A stretch of DNA of 40,721 nt from Streptomyces boluensis (GTDB taxonomy: Bacteria > Actinomycetota > Actinomycetes > Streptomycetales > Streptomycetaceae), in contig NZ_JAAAHS010000022.1 of assembly GCF_009908195.1 (NCBI RefSeq), positions 1 through 40,721 of the forward strand, given 5' to 3'. A program made the translations under genes and the position numbers. The notes under the pieces were generated by a model. It was not told where the DNA came from, did not search any database, and saw nothing but the letters and a program-made list of their open reading frames with translations. This document shows positions 30,232 through 39,000 of this stretch, piece by piece (the first letter of the stretch is position 1; each line of letters begins with the position of its first letter).

Positions 30232-30864
30232 GTGGCAAGTGGCGCAACACCCCCAGAGGGTTCGTCTTCGGCCAACTGGTCTTACGGCCAGGACCGAGGC
30301 GGCCAGGGCGGCGAGGGTTCGCCCAACCGCTACAACTTCCCCTCCGCACCCAGCCGTCGGCAGCAGCAGCCTTACTCCCCGCCGCAGCGCGCGCAGCAGC
30401 CGTACGACCAACAGCGGCCTCCGGCGCCGCGCAGTCCGTACGAGCAGCAGCAGGCGCCGCGTATCCAGCCCGTGCAGCCGCATCAGCGTCCCGCTGAGCC
30501 GCCGCAGCCGGCCGGGGGCGCGCACAACCCGCTCGTCCGTCCGTACGCCATGACGGGCGGCCGGACCAGGCCGCGGTACCAGCTCGCCATCGAGGCGCTG
30601 GTGCACACCACGGCGCAGCCGCATCAGCTCCAGGGCCAACTGCCCGAGCACCAGCGGATCTGCAACCTGTGCCGAGAGATCAAGTCCGTCGCTGAGATCT
30701 CGGCACTGCTCTCCATCCCCCTCGGGGTGGCCCGGATTCTGGTCGCGGACCTCGCCGAGGCCGGACTCGTGGCCATCCACCAGCCCGGCGGCGACGAGAA
30801 CGCCGGCGGCCAGCCAGACGTGACACTGCTCGAAAGGGTGCTCAGTGGACTTCGAAAGCTCTAG
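30232..30864 (+). CDS. cvnC2: Conservon DUF742 protein CvnC2
   Basis: A 210-aa DUF742 protein. Its N-terminal 100 residues are a Pro/Gln/Tyr-rich, probably disordered extension (QQQPYSPPQRAQQPYDQQ) that CvnC1 lacks almost entirely. The conserved domain then runs from VRPYAMTGGRTRPRYQLAIE to the end. The GTG at 30232 follows a strong GGAGGAGG ribosome binding site (30218-30225). From 30721 the gene lies in the near-identical tract shared with cvnC1. It overlaps cvnD2 by 20 nt. Confidence 0.9.
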   Translation: MASGATPPEGSSSANWSYGQDRGGQGGEGSPNRYNFPSAPSRRQQQPYSPPQRAQQPYDQQRPPAPRSPYEQQQAPRIQPVQPHQRPAEPPQPAGGAHNPLVRPYAMTGGRTRPRYQLAIEALVHTTAQPHQLQGQLPEHQRICNLCREIKSVAEISALLSIPLGVARILVADLAEAGLVAIHQPGGDENAGGQPDVTLLERVLSGLRKL

Positions 30865-31149
30865 CGGCGGCGCAACCCGCTCCACCACCAGCGCGAAAAT
30901 CGTGGTGGCGGGCGGCTTCGGCGTGGGCAAGACCACGTTCGTCGGCGCCGTCTCGGAGATCAACCCGCTGCGCACGGAAGCAGTCATGACGTCAGCGTCG
31001 GCCGGAATCGACGACCTGACGCACACCGGCGACAAGACCACCACCACCGTCGCCATGGACTTCGGCCGCATCACCCTCGACCAGGACCTGATCCTCTACC
31101 TGTTCGGCACCCCCGGACAGGACCGCTTCTGGTTCATGTGGGACGACCT
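30721..31149 (+). repeat. Near-identical 429-bp tract, copy 2 (cvnC2-cvnD2)
   Basis: Partner of 25398-25826. The tract ends abruptly at GACGACCT: the next bases are GGTGCGGGGTGC here and CGTCCGCGGCGC in copy 1, although both encode the same residues. A second short identical patch of about 45 bp follows at 31257-31300. Confidence 0.85.
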
Positions 31150-31426
31150 GGTGCGGGGTGCGATCGGTGCGATCGTCCTTGTCGACACGCGGCGTCTGGC
31201 GGACTGTTTCCCGGCGGTGGACTACTTCGAGAACTCCGGGCTGCCGTTCGTGATCGCGCTCAACGGGTTCGAAGGGCACCAGCCCTACAACCCGGACGAG
31301 GTGCGGGAGGCTCTGCAGATCGGGCCTGACACTCCGATCATCACGACGGATGCGCGGCATCGTGCCGATGCGAAGTCGGCTCTGATCACGCTGGTCGAGC
31401 ATGCGCTCATGGCTCGCCTGCGGTAG
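30845..31426 (+). CDS. cvnD2: Conservon small GTPase CvnD2
   Basis: A 193-aa Ras-like GTPase, identical to CvnD1 except for Ile in place of Val110 and Ala in place of Gly in RHRADAK. It has the same P loop GGFGVGKTT, switch II FGTPGQDR and atypical NGFE. The downstream third uses different synonymous codons from cvnD1, so protein identity there reflects selection, whereas the upstream part is identical in DNA. Because the two GTPases are nearly the same, specificity of the two conservons must lie in CvnA, CvnC or expression. Confidence 0.92.
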   Translation: MDFESSSGGATRSTTSAKIVVAGGFGVGKTTFVGAVSEINPLRTEAVMTSASAGIDDLTHTGDKTTTTVAMDFGRITLDQDLILYLFGTPGQDRFWFMWDDLVRGAIGAIVLVDTRRLADCFPAVDYFENSGLPFVIALNGFEGHQPYNPDEVREALQIGPDTPIITTDARHRADAKSALITLVEHALMARLR

Positions 31427-31446
31427 CGCTTCCGCTTCAACTTCTG

Positions 31447-31481
31447 GTCCCGCGCCCCTGGTTGGGGGTGCGGGACTTTTT
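31447..31481 (+). terminator. Terminator of conservon 2
   Basis: GTCCCGCGCCCC with GGGGTGCGGGAC (12-bp stem, one G-U pair, 6-nt loop), followed by TTTTTGTTT: a classical intrinsic terminator 20 nt after the cvnD2 stop. Confidence 0.9.
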
Positions 31482-31491
31482 GTTTCCCCTC

Positions 31492-31631
31492 CCCGCCCCT
31501 TCCCGAAAGTCCTCGCCGGACGGGCCTCCTCAATCGCCGGAGGGGCTATCTATTAGCCCCTCCGGCGATTGAGGAGCGGGGTCCGGGGCGGAGCCCCGTG
31601 GCTGTCCGCAGGACTTTCGGGAAGGGGCGGG
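31492..31631. repeat. Composite 140-bp palindromic element
   Basis: Outer arms of 22 bp (31492-31513 and 31610-31631, core CCCTTCCCGAAAGTCCT) are perfectly complementary. Inside is a 21-bp perfect stem (31527-31547 with 31555-31575, core CTCAATCGCCGGAGGGG, loop ATCTATT), then GGGGTCCGGGGCGGAGCCCCG. These words recur between genes in many Streptomyces genomes as I recall. It has no coding potential. It lies between the convergent cvnD2 and accE. Confidence 0.85.
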
Positions 31632-31638
31632 ACTGGGG

Positions 31639-31678
31639 AAAAAGCAAGAGCCCCCGCCACGACGTGCGTGACGGGGGC
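31639..31678 (-). terminator. accB-accE terminator
   Basis: On the minus strand a 12-bp stem, GCCCCCGTCACG with CGTGGCGGGGGC (one G-U pair, 5-nt loop), is followed by TCTTGCTTTTT. It lies 24 nt past the accE stop. Confidence 0.85.
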
Positions 31679-31701
31679 CCGAGGAGCCGGAAGGCAGACG
31701 C

Positions 31702-31905
31702 TCAGTCCTGCCAGCTGTGCGGGGCACGGAAGCCCGGCGTGCGTTCCAGGCGGCGCCAGCCGGCCTTCGTACGGCCGCGGTGCGCGACAACGGGCTCCGG
31801 CTGAGCCGCGGCGCGGGCCATCAGGACGGCGGTGATGGCCGCCAGCTCCTCCGGCTCCGCGTGGCCCTTCTCGACCCGCAGCAGGTGATCAGTGGGAGTG
31901 CTCAT
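31702..31905 (-). CDS. accE: Acyl-CoA carboxylase epsilon subunit
   Basis: A 67-aa protein beginning MSTPTDHLLRVEKGHAEPEE and continuing LAAITAVLMARAA, the epsilon-subunit pattern, with a C-terminal WRRLERTPGFRAPHSWQD. Epsilon subunits are specific to actinobacterial acyl-CoA carboxylases and stabilise the alpha6-beta6 complex, raising activity. It starts 31 nt after the accB stop, so the two form an operon. Confidence 0.92.
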   Translation of the reverse strand: MSTPTDHLLRVEKGHAEPEELAAITAVLMARAAAQPEPVVAHRGRTKAGWRRLERTPGFRAPHSWQD

Positions 31906-31936
31906 GAGTTCGGGGTCTCCGTAACGTGTGAGGCGG

Positions 31937-33520
31937 TTACTGCGGGGGGTTGCCGTGCTTGCGGGACGGCAGGTCCGCGTGCTTGTTGCTGAGCATCGCC
32001 AGGGACGCGATCAGCACCTCGCGGGTCTCCGCCGGGTCGATGACGTCATCGACGAGGCCGCGTTCGGCGGCGTAGTACGGGTGCATCAGCTCGGCCTTGT
32101 ACTCCTTGACCATGCGCGCCCGCATCGCCTCCGAGTCCTCGGCCTCCGCGATCTGGCGGCGGAAGATCACGTTCGCGGCGCCCTCGGCGCCCATGACCGC
32201 GATCTCGTTGGTCGGCCAGGCGTACGTGAGGTCCGCGCCGATGGACTGCGAGTCCATGACGATGTACGCACCTCCGTACGCCTTGCGCAGGATCAGCGAG
32301 ATACGCGGCACCGTGGCGTTGCAGTACGCGTAGAGCAGCTTCGCGCCGTGGCGGATGATGCCGCCGTGCTCCTGGTCGACGCCTGGCAGGAAGCCCGGCA
32401 CGTCCAACAGCGTCACGATCGGGATGTTGAAAGCATCGCACATCTGGACGAAACGGGCAGCCTTCTCGGAGGCCTCGATGTCCAGGACGCCCGCGAGGGA
32501 CTGCGGCTGGTTGGCGACGATGCCGACGACCTGGCCGTCGAGGCGGGCAAGCGCGCAGACGATGTTGCGGGCCCAGCGCTCGTGGATCTCCAGGAAGTCG
32601 CCGTCGTCGACGAGCTCCTCGATGACCTTGTGCATGTCGTACGGCCGGTTGCCGTCGGCCGGGACCAGGTCGAGCAGCACGTCCGAGCGCCGGTCGGCCG
32701 GGTCGTCCGAGGGGGTCACCGGCGGGTTCTCGCGGTTGTTGGAGGGCAGCATCCCGATGAGGTACCGGACCTCGGCGATGCAGGTCTCCTCGTCGTCGTA
32801 CGCGAAGTGCGCGACGCCGGAGGTCTCCGCGTGCACGTCGGCGCCGCCGAGGCCGTTCTGCGTGATCTCCTCGCCCGTCACCGCCTTGACGACGTCAGGA
32901 CCGGTGATGAACATCTGCGAGGTCTCGCGGACCATGAACACGAAGTCCGTCAGGGCGGGCGAGTACGCCGCGCCGCCCGCGCACGGGCCGAGCATCACGC
33001 TGATCTGCGGGATGACGCCGGACGCCTTGGTGTTGCGCTGGAAGATGCCGCCGTATCCGGCGAGCGCGCTGACGCCTTCCTGGATACGGGCGCCCGCGCC
33101 GTCGTTCAGGGAGACCAGCGGCGCACCGGCCGCGATGGCCATGTCCATGATCTTGTGGATCTTCGTCGCGTGCGCCTCACCCAGCGCGCCGCCGAAGATC
33201 CGGAAGTCGTGCGCGTAGACGAAGACCGTGCGGCCGTCGACCGTGCCCCAGCCGGTGATCACACCGTCCGTGTACGGCTTCTTGCTCTCCAGGCCGAACC
33301 CTGTCGCCCGGTGCCGGCGCAGCTGCTCGACCTCCTTGAACGTTCCCGGGTCGACGAGCAGCTCTATGCGCTCGCGGGCGGTGAGCTTGCCCTTGGCGTG
33401 CTGGGCGGCGGTCGCCTTCTCGCTGGGGCCCGCCGTCGCCTTGGCGCGGATCTCGTGCAGCTCGGCCACGCGGCCGCGAGCGTCTGCGGGCTCACCCGGG
33501 GTGTCGTCCAAAACGGTCAT
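31937..33520 (-). CDS. accB: Acetyl-CoA carboxylase carboxyltransferase (beta) subunit
   Basis: A 527-aa carboxyltransferase that moves CO2 from biotin to acyl-CoA; with the alpha subunit and AccE it makes malonyl-CoA for fatty acid and polyketide synthesis. Oxyanion-hole regions are NDGAGARIQEGV in the N-half and RKAYGGAYIVMDS in the C-half. The residue after GGAY is Ile420, the position that is Asp422 in propionyl-CoA-specific PccB and Ile in AccB, so acetyl-CoA (with propionyl- and butyryl-CoA) acceptance is predicted. I chose the ATG at 33520 (MTVLDDTPGEPADARGRV) over the longer open frame. An inverted repeat lies just upstream. Confidence 0.94.
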   Translation of the reverse strand: MTVLDDTPGEPADARGRVAELHEIRAKATAGPSEKATAAQHAKGKLTARERIELLVDPGTFKEVEQLRRHRATGFGLESKKPYTDGVITGWGTVDGRTVFVYAHDFRIFGGALGEAHATKIHKIMDMAIAAGAPLVSLNDGAGARIQEGVSALAGYGGIFQRNTKASGVIPQISVMLGPCAGGAAYSPALTDFVFMVRETSQMFITGPDVVKAVTGEEITQNGLGGADVHAETSGVAHFAYDDEETCIAEVRYLIGMLPSNNRENPPVTPSDDPADRRSDVLLDLVPADGNRPYDMHKVIEELVDDGDFLEIHERWARNIVCALARLDGQVVGIVANQPQSLAGVLDIEASEKAARFVQMCDAFNIPIVTLLDVPGFLPGVDQEHGGIIRHGAKLLYAYCNATVPRISLILRKAYGGAYIVMDSQSIGADLTYAWPTNEIAVMGAEGAANVIFRRQIAEAEDSEAMRARMVKEYKAELMHPYYAAERGLVDDVIDPAETREVLIASLAMLSNKHADLPSRKHGNPPQ

Positions 33521-33545
33521 GTAGTGACCATACGAAGCCGACCAA

Positions 33546-33589
33546 GGGAAACGGGCCGTCGACTCCTCACAGTCTCCGGCCCGTTTTCC
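33546..33589 (-). promoter_or_regulatory. Inverted repeat upstream of accB
   Basis: GGGAAACGGGCCG (33546-33558) and CGGCCCGTTTTCC (33577-33589) are complementary over 13 bp with one G-T position; the spacer is 18 nt. It ends 26 nt before the accB ATG. It could be a leader hairpin or a regulator site for malonyl-CoA supply. The plus-strand T run would also allow termination, but no plus-strand gene leads into it. Confidence 0.45.
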
Positions 33590-33652
33590 TGGTACCCCCG
33601 GACAGACACCCTCGGCAGTGCAGCTGAAGTGACTGCTCAGGGGGCGGTCGCC

Positions 33653-33669
33653 TTGTGGGGGTCCCACAA
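33653..33669 (-). terminator. Possible terminator of the GH101-PL8 operon
   Basis: TTGTGGG (33653-33659) and CCCACAA (33663-33669) form a 7-bp stem 15 nt past the PL8 stop on the minus strand. No T tract follows, so confidence is low. It could equally be an upstream operator for accB. Confidence 0.35.
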
Positions 33670-33683
33670 ATATGGTGCTCGGT

Positions 33684-36020
33684 TCAGCTGAGAGTCACCT
33701 CACAGCGGTGGCTGCTCCCCGCTGTGCCCGGGGTGATCCGGAGCCGCAGTTCCTTGCCGGTGGCGAGGACCTCGACGGTCGGGTCGGCGGCTGTGACGCG
33801 GGCCGCCGGGTGGTGCCAGACGAGTTCCACGGGGCGTCCGGTGCGGCTCGGCTCGCTGACGGTGAGGTCTGCCGTGCTTCCCCGGCGGCGCAGCAGCACG
33901 CTCGCGGGTCCGTCGGCGGTGAGCGGCCCCACCGTACCGGCCTTCCAGAAGTTCGCGGCGGTCAGGCCCAGGGAGCGGACGGAGACGGCCTGGCGGGCGT
34001 TGTCGTTGGCGAGGACGGACAGCCAGTCGCGGTCGGCGGCGCGGGCCGCGAGGGCGCGCTGTCCCGCGCCGGGCATCAGCAGGTAGGCGTACGAGGCGTC
34101 GGTGGGGTCGGTGCCGTGGTCGAACCACAGGGTCTGCCAGCGGCGGGTGCGGCGTTCCGTGGAGCTGGTGGTGTTGATGTCGGACCAGGCGCCGGTGCGG
34201 TCCTCGCGCAGCGTACGCAGTCGGCCGCCGGACGGGAAGACCCAGCCGCCGTGCCCTTCCAGATGGGCCCAACCCGCCTGCTGTGTGAAGGAGTTGGTGC
34301 CGGACTCGCCGAGGTTGCGGTTGTCCACGACCGTCTCGACGGGCACTCCGTCGCTCGCGGTGATGCCCGCACCCAGGCAGATCACCGTGTCGGCGGCGCA
34401 GAACCAGGACTTGCGGGCCGTCAGGGTCGAGCCGAGGCCCTTGAGGTGCTGGCCGACGGCGGCGAACTCGCCGTCGGTGGCGCCGCCGACCCACTGCGCG
34501 GCCGGCCGTGGCTCGCCCCACTCGCCGCCCGCCTTGTCGGCAAGTCGCTTGGTGGACACGGTGGTTCCGGGCAGCCGGCAGAAGTCGACGGTCGGCCAGA
34601 ACCAGTCCGTGTACTGGTCCGACTTGCCCTCCGGCCCCCACCAATAGAGCATCCCCGCGCCGGTGTGCCAGCCGCGCGGGTTCTCGCCGTTGCCGCACTC
34701 GTAGTACGAGATCCGCTCCGAGGCCATCGAGATGTTCGCGCACCAGCCGGGCCTGCGGTGCACGGCCCGGTCCATGGCGGTGTACAGCTTGTGCGCCACG
34801 GGTTCGGGCGCGGCCGGTACGGAGGTGGCGGCGACCGCGTGCAGCCGGGCCAGGTCGTCGGTGTCGAACTGCCGCCCGGTGAGGATCGGGGAGACCGTGT
34901 CGCGGTCGATCCAGCCCTTCACCATGCCGTGCCAGCGGGCTTGCTCGGCGGGGCTCGCGCCCTGGGCGAGCAGCGCGATCGCGGCGATCAGGCCCTGGCC
35001 GTGGAAGTGGTCGGAGCGCATCACCTTGCGGTCGTCGGCCTTGAGGTAACCGCGGCTGATGGCACGGCCGTTGACGCTGTCCATCATCAGGCCGTCGTGG
35101 ATGAGCGGCGCGAAGGCGTGCTCGACGCTGTCCAGGATGATCTGCTTCTTGGGGTCCTTGACCTCCCAGGTGGACCCGGCGAGCAGCGTGAAAAGGCGTC
35201 CGAGCCCGTCCATCAGGACCTGCCCGTACGTGCCCGCGTACGCGACCCAGGTGTGCTGCACGAACGAGCCGTCGGCGTAAAGACCGTCGCCCTTGGTGAC
35301 GTACGGGAAGACCGGCGAGAGGGCGTCGCGCGCGAGGGCGACCTTCTCCGGTTTCCGGCCGAGGATGCCGCGCAGGGCGACCGAGCGGCACAGGTCGACG
35401 CGGTTGGCGCCGGTCGAGGTGCCGGTGTAGTCGCCGAGCATGGAGTCGGGGATGAAGTGGCCGACGGCCGCGAAGGCCGCTTCCCGCTGCGCCTCGGTGA
35501 GCTGGTCGTACAGGGCGGCGACGATGTCGAGGAGCAGGCGTGGGCTGCCTATCTGCCACTCCCACCAGTTGCCGTAGCGCGTGGTGGACGGGTTGTAGAC
35601 GGTCGTCGCGAGGTGGTCGAGGCCGCGCACGATGTCGGCGAGCAGGCCCGCGTCGCCGGTGAGGCCGGTGCCCTCCTGGACGTGGGCGCGGGTCATCGTC
35701 CACAGGCGGCTGTAGCTCTGGGTGATCCCGGCGGGCGGGTCGAAGGCGTAGCCGGGCCAGAGGGAGTCGGCGGCGGGCGCCATCGTGTCGCGGAACCCGC
35801 GCGCGAGCTCGCCGGTCTCCTTGAGGCGGGCGGCGAAGGGCCCGGCGGCCGGGTCGTAGCCGGTGCCGAGCTGCACGGTGAGCCAGCGGGCTCTGAGCGC
35901 GTCGAACTCCTCCTCGGCGCTCACGGCGACGGCCGAAGCAGGCGGCCCGAGCACCCCCATCGCGGCCCCCGCCGCCGTGGCGGTCGTAGCTGTCAGGAAC
36001 GTACGGCGTGTTGTCGGCAC
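33684..36020 (-). CDS. Secreted polysaccharide lyase family 8 protein (hyaluronate/chondroitin/xanthan lyase-like)
   Basis: A 778-aa predicted exported lyase. The N-terminus has a Tat-type signal, TTRRTFLTATTATAAGAAMG. The alpha/alpha toroid domain holds the PL8 catalytic set: Asn in GNWWEWQIGSP (about 150), His and Tyr in FVQHTWVAYAGTYG (about 255 and 261), GANRVDLCR (about 207) and NGENPRGWHTG (about 443). The C-terminal half is the antiparallel beta-sandwich. PL8 enzymes cut uronic-acid polymers by beta-elimination; whether this one prefers hyaluronan, chondroitin or xanthan cannot be told. The GTG start is three bases after the GH101 stop, so the two are co-expressed. Confidence 0.9.
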   Translation of the reverse strand: MPTTRRTFLTATTATAAGAAMGVLGPPASAVAVSAEEEFDALRARWLTVQLGTGYDPAAGPFAARLKETGELARGFRDTMAPAADSLWPGYAFDPPAGITQSYSRLWTMTRAHVQEGTGLTGDAGLLADIVRGLDHLATTVYNPSTTRYGNWWEWQIGSPRLLLDIVAALYDQLTEAQREAAFAAVGHFIPDSMLGDYTGTSTGANRVDLCRSVALRGILGRKPEKVALARDALSPVFPYVTKGDGLYADGSFVQHTWVAYAGTYGQVLMDGLGRLFTLLAGSTWEVKDPKKQIILDSVEHAFAPLIHDGLMMDSVNGRAISRGYLKADDRKVMRSDHFHGQGLIAAIALLAQGASPAEQARWHGMVKGWIDRDTVSPILTGRQFDTDDLARLHAVAATSVPAAPEPVAHKLYTAMDRAVHRRPGWCANISMASERISYYECGNGENPRGWHTGAGMLYWWGPEGKSDQYTDWFWPTVDFCRLPGTTVSTKRLADKAGGEWGEPRPAAQWVGGATDGEFAAVGQHLKGLGSTLTARKSWFCAADTVICLGAGITASDGVPVETVVDNRNLGESGTNSFTQQAGWAHLEGHGGWVFPSGGRLRTLREDRTGAWSDINTTSSTERRTRRWQTLWFDHGTDPTDASYAYLLMPGAGQRALAARAADRDWLSVLANDNARQAVSVRSLGLTAANFWKAGTVGPLTADGPASVLLRRRGSTADLTVSEPSRTGRPVELVWHHPAARVTAADPTVEVLATGKELRLRITPGTAGSSHRCEVTLS

Positions 36021-36023
36021 GTC

Positions 36024-39000
36024 TCAACCTCCGCAGTGGAAACGGGCGTTGCCCCAGTCGGCGTGGTCATTACCGTTGCCGTCGCCGCCGTCGCCCACAA
36101 GGAGTTCGACGTACTTGGCTCCGGTGACGTCGGCGGTGAGGCTGTGCGCCGGGTCGGTGGCCCTGAGGACCGGCGACTCGGCCTTGCTCGTGCCGTCGGC
36201 CGTGACACCGAACTGAACGCTGCCGCGCGTCGGTTGGGCCTCGTCGACGCCGACCTCGGCGGTGAACGAGGTGCACTTCCCGCCCAGGTAGTAGCGGATC
36301 TTCGCGGGTGCGTGGGTGCCGAGGCCCTTCTCGTACGACACCGAACCGATCTTCAGCGGGGTGCCGTCGCCGCTGCCCGTACCGCCGTTGGACAGGTCCC
36401 GCTCGACCGGCCCCCAGCCGTTCTCGGCGGCGGTCCAGTCCAGGTCGCTGGCCCAGGCGTCGGCGGTGGGCGGGGGCGGCAGCGTGCGCACCGAGGTCGT
36501 GCCGGTGACGCTCCGGGCGCCGTCGCCGGTGCGGTACGTGGCGTCGGCGGTGAGCTGGTACGTCCGGTACGCGGCGTCGGCGGGCGGGGTGACCTGCCAG
36601 GTCGCGGTTGCCCTTGCGCCGGGGGCGACCGGGTCGAGGGTGACCGGACCGGCGGGCTCGGCGGTCCAGCCCTCGGGCAGGCCGAGGGTGACCTTCAAGT
36701 CCTCGGCGGCGGTGGCCTCGTGATTGGTGAAGGTCGCGGTGACCTCGTTGGCCCGGCCCGGCTCCAGGACCTCCGCCTCCGGGCGCACCGTGAGGGTGGC
36801 GCAGGCGGCCTGTTCCTCGGCCGGGCCCAGGTCGGTGACGGTGAAGTCGTCCAGGACGAAGTCGGCGCTCTCGGGGGCGTCTTCGCGCATCCGCAGTCCG
36901 GTCCAGGTGTCGCCGCAGCCCGCCGTGACGCGCTGCTCGAAGTGGCCGGTGGTGCGCTGCTGCGGCAGCGGGGTGTGCCGGGTCTCGACGGAGGCGGGTC
37001 TGCCGTCCGCGAACTGGTCGTAGCCGGTGACCCATTCGAAGGCGCCCCCGTGCGAGGCCTGGTAGTCGAACTCGACCCGGTAGGCGCGCCCGTCCTTCAT
37101 CGGCACGGTCGCCGGGGCCGTGCGGTACACGAGCCCCGTGTTGCCCTCATGCGTCTTCAGCGACTCGGAGCCGCCAAGCACATCGTCGACCAGCTTCGCG
37201 TTCCAGCCCGCCTGGGTGTACGGGGCGTGCTTCTGCGCGATGTGGGTGCGCGGGTCGTTGGCGCCGCCCGCCGGGCCCTTGAGGAAGGGGCCCCATCCCT
37301 GGTCGACGGCCTCGAAGTCCTCGTGGGCGACGGCCCCTTGGACGGTCGAGGGCGCGTTCGCGACGAGCCGTACGTCGTCCACGCGGACCGTGCCCGCGCC
37401 CTGGTCCGCGCCGACGCTGAGGGTGGTGCGGCCGTCGGCGGGCGCCGTGAACGTGACCTTGGCGCGCTGGAAGTACGTGCCGTGCCAGTCGCTGCCCCCG
37501 ATGGTGTTCTCCACCGTGGAACGCTCGACGGTGACGTGCTCGCCGCCCGCCGAGAGCGTGGTCGGACGGGTGGTGCCGGGTTCGACCTCGATCCAGGCGG
37601 AGGCGGTGTAGCGCTTGCCGCCGGTCAGGCCGTCGATCTTCTGCGACACGGCTGCGGCGCCGGGCCCGGAGAGCTTGCCGTTGTTGCGGCCGAGGCTGTC
37701 GGTGTCCCGGTCGACGGTGCCGGTGGTGGTCCAGGCGTCGAGCCCCGCGTCGTTGAACCCGGGGTCGTCGACCGGGGTGCCCTCGCCCCACGCGGGGTCG
37801 GCGCGCTCGGGGGTGCGGTCGGCCGGGTAGAGGACGTACGGCCGGCCCTTGTCGGCCTTCAGGGTGAGCTTGCCGCCGGTGGCGGTGACCGTGCCGGTCT
37901 TCACCCGGCCGTTGTCGGTGAGCTCGTACACGGTGTACGCGGCGCCGTCGGAGGCGGCCCAACTCGTCGTACCACCGCCCTTGTTGTAGTGGTACAGCTT
38001 CTTGCCGCCGTCCCAGGGCAGCAGATACGCGTCGCCGTCGAGGACCTTGCGGCCGTCGTCGTAGAGCGTCCGGGTACCGTTCTCCACGGTGCCGTGGACA
38101 CCGCCGGAGAAGTCGATGCGGTTCTCGGTCCACTTCTGGATCGTGTGGTGCTGGAGGAACTTGGCGGGCAGGTTCTTCTGCCAGACGTTGTCGGTGAACG
38201 CGCTGAAGTCGTTCTCGCCGGTCCAGCCCTCGAAGTCGACGAGGGAGGTCTGGCCGAGGATCGGGTGGTCGTTCCAGATGTCTTTCTCGCCGTTCCGGAT
38301 GAACCGGATGATCCGCGAGTTGAGGCCCTTGTTGGTGGCGCCGCCGTAGTCCAGGTCGTTGGCCCAGTGCGACCAGAGCGAGTCGCGCTCGAACTTGTCG
38401 GCCCACTCGGTGGCCAGGTTCCAGCCCTGTTCCCGTACGGCCCTCGCGGTCTTCTCCGCGATCCAGCCGTGCGTGTAGTACACGTCGAGGTAGATGAGCG
38501 ACAGGTTCCTGTCGGTCTCCTCGCGCAGCCGCTGGAAGCGTTCGGCCAGGTCACCGCTGTTGATGTCGCGCCGCTGGTCGATGTAATAGCTCTGGTTGAG
38601 CCAGTTCCAGCCGGGCTTGGACTTGTCGACGAGCTGTTCGTCGAAGGCCTTCGCCTCCGGGTAGGCCTCGGTGGCGTTGACATGTACGCCGAAGGTCGCG
38701 CCCCACTGCTTGCCGCCCTTGAGCAGCTTGTTGAGGTCGGTGAGGCCGCCGGCGCGCTTGTTGATGTTGCCGCCGTAGTCGGGGTGCGCGGAGTCGTGGC
38801 CCTCCGACGCGTACCCCTTGAGCAGCGCCAGCTGGCCGAGGCCGTCGGTCGCGAGGGAGACGCGTTTGACGTCGTCGAGGGTGCGCAGGAAGGGGTGCGT
38901 GGCCTGGCTGGCGAAGTTGAACGGGATGTGGGTGATCACCCGGTCCGGGGTCTGCTCGCCGCCGGGCGCCTTCACGCCGATCGAGCGGAACGCGACGGCC

